Shown here in pieces: positions 16,526 through 25,484 of a stretch of 36,828 nucleotides of DNA; the stretch's first letter is position 1; each line of letters starts with the position of its first letter. Made by a program: the position numbers and the translations under genes. This DNA is from Hyphomicrobiales bacterium (lineage in GTDB: Bacteria > Pseudomonadota > Alphaproteobacteria > Rhizobiales > Beijerinckiaceae). The notes under the pieces were generated by a model, which was given only the letters and a program-made list of their open reading frames with translations, ran no database searches and was not told the DNA's origin. The stretch covers positions 1 through 36,828 of the forward strand of contig CANGQA010000021.1 of assembly GCA_947455995.1 (NCBI GenBank), written 5' to 3'.

Positions 16526-19500
16526 TCAAGACAGGGCCTGATCAAGAAGCTGTTCAGGCACTTGCCACAGGCTATGACCTGCGGTGTAGAGCACAAAGGC
16601 TTCAACTGGCTTTTCCGGATACAATGACTGCAGCAAAGCCCGGTAAAGAGCCAGTTGCAGCACATGGCTTGGCTGGATGTCCTCAATCCGCTTGGGCGGG
16701 TTGAGGCTGGTCTTGTAATCGGCCAGGAGTATCCTGTCGGACAACAGGACCAGACGGTCGATCTTGCCTGAAACCTTTTCTAGCACGTGGTCAGGCCCGA
16801 AGGCGACCGACCCTGCGATACTCACCTCGGCCCGGCTTGTCGGACCAAATAACGGAGCAAAGCGCGGATGAGCCAGCAAATCCAGACAGCCCGAAACCAT
16901 CTTCTCAAGATCAAGGGTAAGCAAATCACTGGCCGAAAGGGCTTTGGTTGATTTTTTAAGATAGAGACGAGCAACATCCTCTCGCTTGTCCAGCGGGCAA
17001 GCGGGCAGCAATTCCAGCAAGGCATGCACCAGAGTTCCGCGCAATTGGGCCTGTTTTTGCCATGGCGCATCAAGCGGACGGTCGCTCCGGTCAGCCGCAT
17101 TGAGCGCATGCGATGGCCTCAAGGGCGGGGAAACTTCATATTCCCGCGCCACATCCTTGCGCAACCAGTCCGGCACTGTGACGATTGCGGGTGACGCGAT
17201 CTCTTGCGTGCGCGAGGGGTCTGCCAGACTCTCCGCAGCACTCAGATCCTGAAGAGTAAACCGCAGACTGCCTTCCGGCCCTTGCCCTTCAGGAACCGGC
17301 TTCAAATCATCGCCCAAACCCCTACGGATCATCTCGTACCAGCAGTCAGGACCGGGCTTGTTCCTGCCATGAAAACCGACCACATAGAGCCGTTCGCGGG
17401 CTCGGGTCAGTGCCACATAGAGCAACCGACGATACTCCTTGAGTTGCAAGGCCACCCCCGCCTCTTTTGCCAGATTGACCTTTTCAGGATCGGCAGTTTT
17501 GGAGCGTGCCCACACAGCCAGACGCGGTTTGCGCTCGTTATCAAGCAATGGGAAGTGTCCGGCTTTGGATTGGTCACGCAAACTGATCGTATCAGGCAGA
17601 AACACGATCGGCGCCTCAAGTCCTTTGGCTCCGTGCACGGTCATCACCCGCACTTCGTTGCGACCGGCTTCCATATCGCGCTTGATTTCAGTTTTCGCGC
17701 CCGAAAAAGCCAGTAAAAAGCCTTGCAAGGACGGTGAATGATGCATTTCGTAGGATTGGGCGGCATTCAAAAACGCATCGACCGCGTCTGCAGCTTCCGC
17801 ACCAAGTCGACCCAACAGGGTCTCGCGGCCACGATCGGCGGACAGGACCGAAGCATAAAAGTTGAATGGTCCCTCGCTGACAGCACGTAACCGCCACTGT
17901 TCAAACCGTTCAAACGCGATCCGATACGTCGGATGATCGCGCAAGGCGTGATAGAGGGAGCCGGTGCGGTGTGGAGCCAGAACCAGCAGATCGTCATCGC
18001 TCAGACCAAACAGCGGCGATTTCAGCAAGGCTGCAAGGGTCAGATCGTCATCGGGCAATAAGGCGGCTCGCCCCAAGGCCATCAAATCCATGACCGCGAT
18101 GTGATCGGTCAGTGACAGACGGTCTGCGCCAGCCACAGGCACATTGCGATTTTTAAGAGCGCGGATCATCGCTTCAAAAAAGCCGGACCGTTTGCGGACC
18201 AGAATCAGGATATCGCCGGGCAGAATGGGCCGCTGCACCAGGTTGTTATCAGGGCCGATTGCGCTGATCCGTTCTGTGCTTGGTGAGGCGCACCATCGGG
18301 CAATTTGGCTGGCAATTTGATCGGCAACCTGGACCGACGGGGCAGGTTGGCGTGTCTGCTTGAGCGAGGGCACCCACTCGTCTCCGGCATCCTCCGCATC
18401 AGCCTTGACCAAGGGCCAGATATCGACAAATCCGGGCAAATCAGCGCGCCGCGCCTGATGCACAGGGGCAACAGAATCGCGTTCCAACCCGTCATGGTGG
18501 GCAGGATCACGAAACACCCGGTCCACCGCCTGCAAGACCGCACCCGAAGAGCGGAACGACATTTCAAGCTTGATCGGCTCGAAACCTCCCTTGCCATCCC
18601 TCACCGTATTTTTAGCCAGAGCCTCGAAATGGTCGCGGCTTTCGGCAAAGGCGCGAGGGTCGGCTCCTTGAAAACTGTAGATTGACTGCTTGGGATCACC
18701 AACCGCAAACACAGTGCGATGGGTCTGGCGCGCCCCTTCACCGGAGAAAAATTCACCCGTCAGGCTTTTAAGAATATCCCATTGCAACGGGCTGGTATCT
18801 TGCGCCTCGTCAACAAGCAGATGATCAATCCCCTGGTCGAGCTTGAACAGCACCCAGGCTGCATCCGAGCGCAGCAGAAGCGAGTGGGTGCGCTCGATCA
18901 GATCATCGAAATCCAATGCACCACGTTGTGCTTTGGCTCGGGTGTAATGGGCATTGACGGCATCGCTGACCAGCAAGATAGCGCGGGACCGCTCGACAAC
19001 CTCGATGCTTTTCAACCGTTCGAGCACATTTCCTATGCGCCCATATTCACGAAACAGGACATCATAAAGGGCTGGATACTGGTTTTGCAGCGTCTTGGTC
19101 ATCAGCTGTTTGACAGCCGACAAAGCCCCTGACTGGCTCGTGAAAATGGCACAATAAAGTTGCGGCTTATTCGGATTTTTTCCTTGGGCCGCCTGCAACC
19201 AATTGGCAATTTTTTCAGCCATCTTCTGGTCATTTGGCGAACTCACGGACAAGACCTGTTTCAACTCTTGCATCGCAGCAGTCACACCGGAATCAGGCTC
19301 GATCAGTCCTGTGATCGTTTCAGTTGTATCTCCGGCACCAAGCAAAAATTCAGTCCGCAACCGGTCCATCATGGCCTCGATTGCTTTTTCTCCCTGAATT
19401 TCTGAGCCAAGCCGTGTTTGCAGTCCCATGGCTTCTTTGATCAGATCAGCCAGATCGCCTTCCGACATCAGATCGGAAATCACCGACAAGGACCGCGCTA

Positions 19501-20032
19501 ATATATGATCGGGCTGTTTGATCGCCTCACGCAGCACATAATCGCGCGCTTGCGCCAGCAATAAGGCCTTTTGGGCATCGTCCAGCACCTCGAAACGGGC
19601 CGCAACATTGGCCTCAAACGGAAACAGATGCAGCAATTTCTCGCAAAAAGCGTGAATGGTCTGGATTTTTAACCCGCCGGGGGTTTCGACTGTTTTGGCA
19701 AATAATTGCCTTGCCAATTCAAGCCGGACCGGAGCGGGTGACCGGTCCTCGATCTTGACCAGTTCGGCGGCAAGCCTAGCATCATCCATAACCACCCAAC
19801 CCGCCAGCGTATCGAACACTTTGGTCGCCATATTTGCGGCAGCGGCTTTGGTATAAGTGAGTGCGAGAATTCTGGCAGGGGCGACACCGTCCAACAAAAG
19901 CCGGATCACCCTTTGCACCAGCACATGGGTCTTGCCTGAACCGGCATTGGCAGACACCCAAACCGAGACATCTGGATTGGCGGCCTGTTGCTGGATTTTG
20001 GTCGCTCTCTGAACGGGCGTGAGCATGGTCAT
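16526..20032 (-). CDS. addA: Double-strand-break repair helicase/nuclease AddA
   Basis: UvrD-like superfamily 1A helicase with a C-terminal nuclease, 1168 residues; with AddB it does the end-resection job of RecBCD. Walker A is SANAGSGKT with K34; Walker B DEAQD is at 408–412; VFAVGDPKQSIYSFQGADP, MTVHGAKGLEAPIVFLP and YVALTRARERLYVVG are helicase motifs III, V and VI. The nuclease signature is near the C-terminus, with GKIDRL and the catalytic D1105-Y-K1107. Its ATG overlaps the addB stop by four bases (20029–20032), so translation is coupled. Confidence 0.96.
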   Translation of the reverse strand: MTMLTPVQRATKIQQQAANPDVSVWVSANAGSGKTHVLVQRVIRLLLDGVAPARILALTYTKAAAANMATKVFDTLAGWVVMDDARLAAELVKIEDRSPAPVRLELARQLFAKTVETPGGLKIQTIHAFCEKLLHLFPFEANVAARFEVLDDAQKALLLAQARDYVLREAIKQPDHILARSLSVISDLMSEGDLADLIKEAMGLQTRLGSEIQGEKAIEAMMDRLRTEFLLGAGDTTETITGLIEPDSGVTAAMQELKQVLSVSSPNDQKMAEKIANWLQAAQGKNPNKPQLYCAIFTSQSGALSAVKQLMTKTLQNQYPALYDVLFREYGRIGNVLERLKSIEVVERSRAILLVSDAVNAHYTRAKAQRGALDFDDLIERTHSLLLRSDAAWVLFKLDQGIDHLLVDEAQDTSPLQWDILKSLTGEFFSGEGARQTHRTVFAVGDPKQSIYSFQGADPRAFAESRDHFEALAKNTVRDGKGGFEPIKLEMSFRSSGAVLQAVDRVFRDPAHHDGLERDSVAPVHQARRADLPGFVDIWPLVKADAEDAGDEWVPSLKQTRQPAPSVQVADQIASQIARWCASPSTERISAIGPDNNLVQRPILPGDILILVRKRSGFFEAMIRALKNRNVPVAGADRLSLTDHIAVMDLMALGRAALLPDDDLTLAALLKSPLFGLSDDDLLVLAPHRTGSLYHALRDHPTYRIAFERFEQWRLRAVSEGPFNFYASVLSADRGRETLLGRLGAEAADAVDAFLNAAQSYEMHHSPSLQGFLLAFSGAKTEIKRDMEAGRNEVRVMTVHGAKGLEAPIVFLPDTISLRDQSKAGHFPLLDNERKPRLAVWARSKTADPEKVNLAKEAGVALQLKEYRRLLYVALTRARERLYVVGFHGRNKPGPDCWYEMIRRGLGDDLKPVPEGQGPEGSLRFTLQDLSAAESLADPSRTQEIASPAIVTVPDWLRKDVAREYEVSPPLRPSHALNAADRSDRPLDAPWQKQAQLRGTLVHALLELLPACPLDKREDVARLYLKKSTKALSASDLLTLDLEKMVSGCLDLLAHPRFAPLFGPTSRAEVSIAGSVAFGPDHVLEKVSGKIDRLVLLSDRILLADYKTSLNPPKRIEDIQPSHVLQLALYRALLQSLYPEKPVEAFVLYTAGHSLWQVPEQLLDQALS

Positions 20033-23000
20033 TCATGATCCTCGCTGGCTTCGTCTCCAACCTCGTCATCCCCGCCAACCGACCATTCTTTTACCCGGGA
20101 CAGGTGATCATAATCACCAACACTCGTGATATTTTTGGGATGCAGGCGAGCCGCAAAACCCAAACCCTGATTGAACAGCGCATTGATCAGCGTCAATGTA
20201 CCGTGCCAGTGCTGATTGACCAGAGCCTCGACAGCCTCATTATCAAGCTTGGTTGTCATGGCTTTGACCTGACCACCCTCGCGAATATTGAGTTTGATAT
20301 AATCAAGCCTGTTCGGCTTGCTCGACTGGATGGCCGGAAACCCGCCTCGCATCACGAGTGCCGCCGTCAAGGTCAGTTGCGGTGTCAACCCAGCACGCAC
20401 CTGCTTGACCGAAGGTGGTGCGCCGGTCTTGTAATCGAGGACGCTGAAGCTTGTGTCAGGATGGTGTTCGATCCGGTCGGCACGCCCCCTAAACGACACT
20501 TCCCCACCCCCAGCGAGCGGAACGGACAACGCTCCGTCAATCTCGGCATGGATTCGACGACCATCCTGGCGCTGTCCCGCATCCCATGCCAGAAACCAGT
20601 CGACAGTCTGGCAATAGCGCGGCCACCAGAAGGTTTCATATTCGACAGCACTGGCCAAACCGCTAAAGGCCTTACGCCCGAAATCCAGCAGGGTCTCGCG
20701 CGGATTGGCGGGCGGGGTCAGCGGATAGGCTTTGGTATAATTCCCCAAAGCATCGTGGATGGCCGTGCCGCGATCGGCCGCATTGATCGGCCGATCAAGC
20801 GGTTCAAGCGGATCAAGCCGCAAAATCTCACGGGCATACAAAGCATAGGGATCGCGGCGCAAGGTCTCGATATCGGTAATTCGAAAGCCTTGAGGCATCA
20901 GATCACGCGGAGGCGATGGTGCTGGCCGCTCGATGGGAGCGAGCGGAACAAGCGGCTGGTTCAGCGCTCTGGCCCAATCCAGATAGACCCGACCACGCGC
21001 TCGCACCTCCTTGACGGCCTGTTCACCGGACACGGCAATCAAACGCTGCAAAAATCGCGAGCGCACCATCGGGTCGCCGCCACGTTTGGAAGCCCGGGTG
21101 ATCACCACTTCGGGCGCACCGAACCCTTGGCAGAAGTCATGTGCGGTCTGACCGATCCGCCGTTCGGGGCTTGGCAGTTCTAGCGCCTGGGCAATCGGAC
21201 GGCTGAGAAACGGATCGGTCTGTGTCGCAGGTGGCCAGACCGACTCGTCACAACCACCCAATACCACGCGGTCTGCATGCATCAAGCGGGCCTCCAGCAA
21301 GCCCCAGATCCGAATACGCGCGTGGGTCGGCCCGTGCCTTGCTACCATACGCCCCGCCATCAGAGCTTCAAGATAACCCGGCAAATCCTCCAGGGATCCC
21401 ATCAGGGCATCGGCGCCGCTGTTACGGATGTCATCAACCAATGAAAGCCATTCCCGGCTTCCTTCGGACTGTTCGAACGCGCTGCCATCACCTCCCACCA
21501 AGCCCGTTAGCAAAGGTTCCAAATCCAGCACCATCCGGTTCAGCGAGACCTGACCCTTGCCGTACGCCTCCCAGAATGGGGTGAACAACTGGCCTATCTG
21601 ATCAAGCATGGCCATCGCCTGCAGACGATTGTCGTGTGTTATCCGTTTTTCAGGCTGTTTGGGATAGCGGCCCGGGCCTGACTTTAAACGGACTCTATAA
21701 CCCGCGAGGTCGTGCGCAGGAGAAAGACCGCGCAAGGCGCAAAGTTCAAGCGCGGCTTTGACAGGTGCGAACGTCTCGTCGGTGTATCCGAAGACAACCA
21801 TCGGATGATCAAGCAGGCCCAATAAGGAAGCTGCCGAACAATGACCGGCCAGTGCGCCCGCCAGCAGACGGACCAGTCGGCCACTCTGCGAGCGATCGAG
21901 CGTGAGTCCCGCAGAATCCTCGACCTTGATGGACCACCTTGCCAATTCCTGCGATACACGTTCTGCCAACCCGCGATCAGGCGTGATCAAACCAGCCGTC
22001 TTATTTTCGGTTTCCAGCACTTCGCGCAGGCTTAAGGCGATCGCCAAAGCTTCCTCGCGCTCGTCCTCGGCCTCGATCAAGGCGACCGATTCCAGCGCAT
22101 GGTGAATGTCCTCATCGGGTAAATAAACGGCACGGTTGCGCCATTCCTGTGTTGTCGCGACAGGACGCATGGCCTCCGATATCAAAATCTGGCGCGATCG
22201 GAGTGGCGGGCTCACGGCACCCAAAGACACCACATCCTCTTTCTTGATCCCGATGACCGACAGCAAATGCGCCAGCAGAAATTGCGGATGGCCCGCTTCG
22301 CCATGCTGGCTGCTGACCATCGACCACGATGCCTCATCAAGCCGCAGATCAAGACCCGGCAACACCGCCACACCGTTGGGTAAACCGGCGATGGCGGCAA
22401 TCAGCATCGCTGTGGCCGGCATCGATCCGGTCGAACCTGCCACAATAAAAGGAGCATTGGGGCGTAATTGCTTGAGACGCTCGGCTTCCGCCAATACCAG
22501 TTTATGGCGGCGGAATGCCGCATCCACTACGTTGAATTCCTCGCAGATTTTCGGCCACTGCTCGACGGCAATTGCTACAAAATGACGCGAGATCAACCAA
22601 TGCTGGTCAAGATCTTGTGGAATTTCCTTATGCAGATCCTCCCAGCTTTTGCCATGGATGGAGAGGGTATCAATGAGCTGTCCCAAGGCATCGGCCAAGG
22701 CCAAAGCATCATGCGGGGTGGTGGCGGGGATGAATTGATGCTGTTCATTTCGCAAGGCTGATAATTGCTGGGGCGAAAAGGGCAGAGATACCTTACCCTC
22801 GATCAGGGCGGCGCGGATTTGCATGGTCCATTTCATGATCAGTTGGGCCAGCATCAACCGCCTGAACAGCGGATCGGCCTCAGCCCGAAAGTCCGACATG
22901 TCCTTATGCTGGTGATAGCCGGAAAACAGCAGATTGTTTTCTGCCAGATCCGCATCTCCCAGCGGAATGATGTTCGGCAACAGCGTTGCGTTAGGATTGG

Positions 23001-23178
23001 CACGCTCTGCAAACAAGGCCGATAATGTCTTGGCCGCACGCCGGGTCGGCAAAAAAATGGTTGTCTCGTGCATCAGCAAAGGATTGCTGAGCGGACTAAA
23101 ACCGGGGATCAGACTGCCGTTGAAATAAGAATCGGCCAGTGTCTCGAGAAACGGTGATCCCGCCGCTATTGTAGCCAC
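20029..23178 (-). CDS. addB: Double-strand-break repair protein AddB, rhizobial type
   Basis: Second subunit of AddAB, about 1049 residues. The C-terminal nuclease domain has RGRADRIEHH and D915-Y-K917 (in VLDYKTG), followed by QLTLTAALV. The N-terminal helicase-like part (HETTIFLPTRRAAKTL) lacks a Walker A motif, as is usual in alphaproteobacteria. The start is uncertain: the in-frame GTG at 23178 has no near ribosome site, while a strong AGGAGG (23210–23205) is five bases before an in-frame CTG at 23199, which would add LSYSQPR, giving an N-terminus that resembles relatives better. There is no in-frame ATG or TTG between the upstream stop and 23178. It overlaps addA by four bases. Confidence 0.93.
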   Translation of the reverse strand: MATIAAGSPFLETLADSYFNGSLIPGFSPLSNPLLMHETTIFLPTRRAAKTLSALFAERANPNATLLPNIIPLGDADLAENNLLFSGYHQHKDMSDFRAEADPLFRRLMLAQLIMKWTMQIRAALIEGKVSLPFSPQQLSALRNEQHQFIPATTPHDALALADALGQLIDTLSIHGKSWEDLHKEIPQDLDQHWLISRHFVAIAVEQWPKICEEFNVVDAAFRRHKLVLAEAERLKQLRPNAPFIVAGSTGSMPATAMLIAAIAGLPNGVAVLPGLDLRLDEASWSMVSSQHGEAGHPQFLLAHLLSVIGIKKEDVVSLGAVSPPLRSRQILISEAMRPVATTQEWRNRAVYLPDEDIHHALESVALIEAEDEREEALAIALSLREVLETENKTAGLITPDRGLAERVSQELARWSIKVEDSAGLTLDRSQSGRLVRLLAGALAGHCSAASLLGLLDHPMVVFGYTDETFAPVKAALELCALRGLSPAHDLAGYRVRLKSGPGRYPKQPEKRITHDNRLQAMAMLDQIGQLFTPFWEAYGKGQVSLNRMVLDLEPLLTGLVGGDGSAFEQSEGSREWLSLVDDIRNSGADALMGSLEDLPGYLEALMAGRMVARHGPTHARIRIWGLLEARLMHADRVVLGGCDESVWPPATQTDPFLSRPIAQALELPSPERRIGQTAHDFCQGFGAPEVVITRASKRGGDPMVRSRFLQRLIAVSGEQAVKEVRARGRVYLDWARALNQPLVPLAPIERPAPSPPRDLMPQGFRITDIETLRRDPYALYAREILRLDPLEPLDRPINAADRGTAIHDALGNYTKAYPLTPPANPRETLLDFGRKAFSGLASAVEYETFWWPRYCQTVDWFLAWDAGQRQDGRRIHAEIDGALSVPLAGGGEVSFRGRADRIEHHPDTSFSVLDYKTGAPPSVKQVRAGLTPQLTLTAALVMRGGFPAIQSSKPNRLDYIKLNIREGGQVKAMTTKLDNEAVEALVNQHWHGTLTLINALFNQGLGFAARLHPKNITSVGDYDHLSRVKEWSVGGDDEVGDEASEDHE

Positions 23179-23204
23179 TCTGGGTTGGGAATAGGACAGG
23201 CGGA

Positions 23205-23210
23205 CCTCCT
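23205..23210 (-). promoter_or_regulatory. Strong Shine–Dalgarno AGGAGG before addB
   Basis: AGGAGG overlaps the murU stop codon. It is 26 bases from the GTG at 23178 but five bases from an in-frame CTG at 23199, so it bears directly on which codon starts addB. Confidence 0.6.
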
Positions 23211-23928
23211 AATAAATGCTCTGTTCAAGCTTGGTTTCAGCCCATGCAATAGCCTCGGGCGTACCGACATGCAGCCATGCCCCATCAAGTCTTAAACCAT
23301 AGAGACGGTTTTGGGCCTGGGCATGCCGGAACAATTTGGTCAACGAAAATGCACCCTCCGGCATATCTACAAACAACTCCGGTTTAATGATGGCCACCCC
23401 TGCATAGATGAAGGGCGCGACATGCCGCTCAACACGCCAACTCAAGCGACCATCTTGCGCCATGGTAAAATCGCCCAAGCCCTCATAACCGGTCGCCTGC
23501 GCGCCATTGGCCAGCAACAAGGCGATATCCATCTGTTGCGGATTCCAGAATTCACTCAACCGCACCAGATTGGATTTCGGCCCGTCTATCCAGAAACTAT
23601 CGGCATTGAGCACGAAAAACGGCTCTGAGCCAAGGTGTGGCAAAGCCTTTTTAATGCCTCCGCCTGAATCCATTAATTGCTCACGCTCGTCCGAGACGAT
23701 CACCTGCGGGGTGTTATAGCCTTGCACATGCGCTTCGATCTGGTCGCCCAAATGGTGCATATTGACTACAGCAGTTTCAACACCCGCTTTGGCAAGCGGT
23801 TCAAGCAGATAATCAATCAGCGCCCGGCCTGCGACTTTGATCAGCGGCTTGGGCGTTGTCAGTGTCAAAGGCCGCATGCGCGTACCCAGACCTGCAGCAA
23901 GCACCATGGCTTTGCGTGGCACCATCAT
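23209..23928 (-). CDS. murU: N-acetylmuramate-alpha-1-phosphate uridylyltransferase-like nucleotidyltransferase
   Basis: Nucleotidyltransferase of 239 residues with the signature LAAGLGTRMRPLT followed by PKPL near the N-terminus, and a metal-binding LNADSFW in the middle. In Pseudomonas and Caulobacter MurU makes UDP-MurNAc from MurNAc-1-phosphate in the fosfomycin-insensitive peptidoglycan recycling route, with AmgK supplying the substrate. Its partner is the preceding gene here, which makes MurU the best assignment over a sugar-1-phosphate guanylyl- or thymidylyltransferase. The ATG at 23928 gives the 4-base ATGA overlap with the upstream gene; a start at 23967 would add 13 residues. The addB start lies about 30 bases downstream. 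Confidence 0.88.
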   Translation of the reverse strand: MMVPRKAMVLAAGLGTRMRPLTLTTPKPLIKVAGRALIDYLLEPLAKAGVETAVVNMHHLGDQIEAHVQGYNTPQVIVSDEREQLMDSGGGIKKALPHLGSEPFFVLNADSFWIDGPKSNLVRLSEFWNPQQMDIALLLANGAQATGYEGLGDFTMAQDGRLSWRVERHVAPFIYAGVAIIKPELFVDMPEGAFSLTKLFRHAQAQNRLYGLRLDGAWLHVGTPEAIAWAETKLEQSIY

Positions 23929-25484
23929 TGCGCCCAGACCAGTTGCGGCAAGGTCGTCTGAAACCATTTCGACAGTTCACCCAAGGATGGATGTCGCAGA
24001 TTCCGACGCAAATACACCTCGAGATGCGGCAAATGCCTCAGATAATCAGGCTTTCCGTCACGCCGATCCAGCCTGATGAAGATACCGAGAATTTTGGTCG
24101 CCCGCTGTGCACCCAAAGCCGCATAGGCCGCCATAAATTCGACCATATCAAAGGTCTCGTCCTGTGATTTGCGGGCAGTGAGATAACGTCGCAACAGCTC
24201 GAGTTCCAGGTCCTCAGATACCAGCAAACGGGCATCTTGCAGCAGCGAGACCAAATCATAGGCAGGGTGACCCAGGACCGCATCCTGAAAATCAATGACC
24301 CCGATCCGTTTGATCCCCTCGCGCTCAGGCAACCACAACAGATTGGGCGAATGGTAATCTCGCAATGTCCATGTCTTGCTTTGCTGTGTCAAAGGCGTCA
24401 AGACATCGCGCCACAACGCCACGAACTGGTTATGGCTCGCCCCGCCCAAGCTCACCTGACAATGATGGGGCAAATACCAATCGAGCAGCAATTCAACCTC
24501 GATACACAGGGCATCCAGATCATAATCGGGCAGAACATGGTCATCGGCCTTTTGCGCACTGCCTACAGCCACCGGGAGGCGCGGCGGCAAAGTCTGATGA
24601 TGCAAATGCGCCAAAAGATCTGTTGCCACACCATAACGCTCGGCAATCGGACCTTTGGAATCGGCAATCCCCTGCCCGCCCAAATCCTCGACAATGAGCA
24701 GGCCGGGTTCGAGATCGGCAGCCAGAATGGCGGGCGCGCTTACGCCTTGCTCCCGCAATCCATGCGCGACTGCCACAAAAGCATGTACGCTTTCGGATAA
24801 TTTTGCCAAAGCGGAATAGGGTTTGCCCCAACGGATCGGCGGGCCGTCCGGGCGGCGCGGTGCAATCATCAGAATGGCTTGCTGGTCAGGCTTTTTCAGC
24901 CTTTCATAAGCCCGTGTCGATGCATCACCCTGGATCGGCATGCGTATGGCTTCACTCCAGCCATGCAGGCGCAGAAAATGCTGGACAGCGACATGCCGCC
25001 CCAATCGTTCGGCCCAGCGGCCATAGCCGCGCATTGCCACCTGCCGTGCATCAGGATTTCGAGCCGACAGTGAAAATGACAGTTCGAGCCGGTCGGCGGG
25101 CAGAAAATCACCCAATCTGTCAGGCCATTCGATCAGCAATAGCGAATCCGGCCCGGCTTCCTCCCAACCCAGTTCCTCTAGCTCGCTCTGATCCTTGATC
25201 CGGTAGAGATCGGCGTGGACAACTGGCATGACGGGCGTGTCATACATCTGGATCAGCGTGAAGGTCGGGCTTGGGACTTCCAGTTCCGGATCATCTGCCA
25301 GCACCCTCAACAAAGCTCTGGCAAAGGCCGTTTTTCCTGCCCCCAGATCACCTCCCAGGGTGATGAAATCACCAGGGATCAACAAGCGGGCCAAATCACG
25401 GGCCAGAGCTTCTGTCGCCTTTAAACCGTTCAGCTCCATCAGTACCGTGTTGGGGAAATGGGATTGGGATAATGGGTTGATCAT
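23925..25484 (-). CDS. TsaE–AmgK fusion: t6A ATPase plus N-acetylmuramate/N-acetylglucosamine kinase
   Basis: One 519-residue protein with two domains. Residues about 1–150 are TsaE: Walker A GDLGAGKT (45–52, K51) and HADLYRI, the ATPase that works with TsaB/TsaD to make t6A37 on tRNA. Residues about 165–519 are an aminoglycoside-phosphotransferase-like kinase with GDASTRAY at 186–193, catalytic D376 in RDYHSPN and metal-binding D398 in IDFQDA; this matches AmgK, which phosphorylates MurNAc and GlcNAc at C1. Fusions of this kind are known in Hyphomicrobiales. It overlaps divL by four bases (25481–25484) and murU by four (23925–23928), so the three are translationally coupled. Confidence 0.92.
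   Translation of the reverse strand: MINPLSQSHFPNTVLMELNGLKATEALARDLARLLIPGDFITLGGDLGAGKTAFARALLRVLADDPELEVPSPTFTLIQMYDTPVMPVVHADLYRIKDQSELEELGWEEAGPDSLLLIEWPDRLGDFLPADRLELSFSLSARNPDARQVAMRGYGRWAERLGRHVAVQHFLRLHGWSEAIRMPIQGDASTRAYERLKKPDQQAILMIAPRRPDGPPIRWGKPYSALAKLSESVHAFVAVAHGLREQGVSAPAILAADLEPGLLIVEDLGGQGIADSKGPIAERYGVATDLLAHLHHQTLPPRLPVAVGSAQKADDHVLPDYDLDALCIEVELLLDWYLPHHCQVSLGGASHNQFVALWRDVLTPLTQQSKTWTLRDYHSPNLLWLPEREGIKRIGVIDFQDAVLGHPAYDLVSLLQDARLLVSEDLELELLRRYLTARKSQDETFDMVEFMAAYAALGAQRATKILGIFIRLDRRDGKPDYLRHLPHLEVYLRRNLRHPSLGELSKWFQTTLPQLVWAQ

Noticed and set aside
20035-21183. A 382-codon plus-strand open frame opposite addB
   Set aside because: It lies wholly antisense to the conserved addB coding sequence, has a His/Arg/Gln-rich composition with no domain, and has no ribosome site. 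It is a shadow frame.
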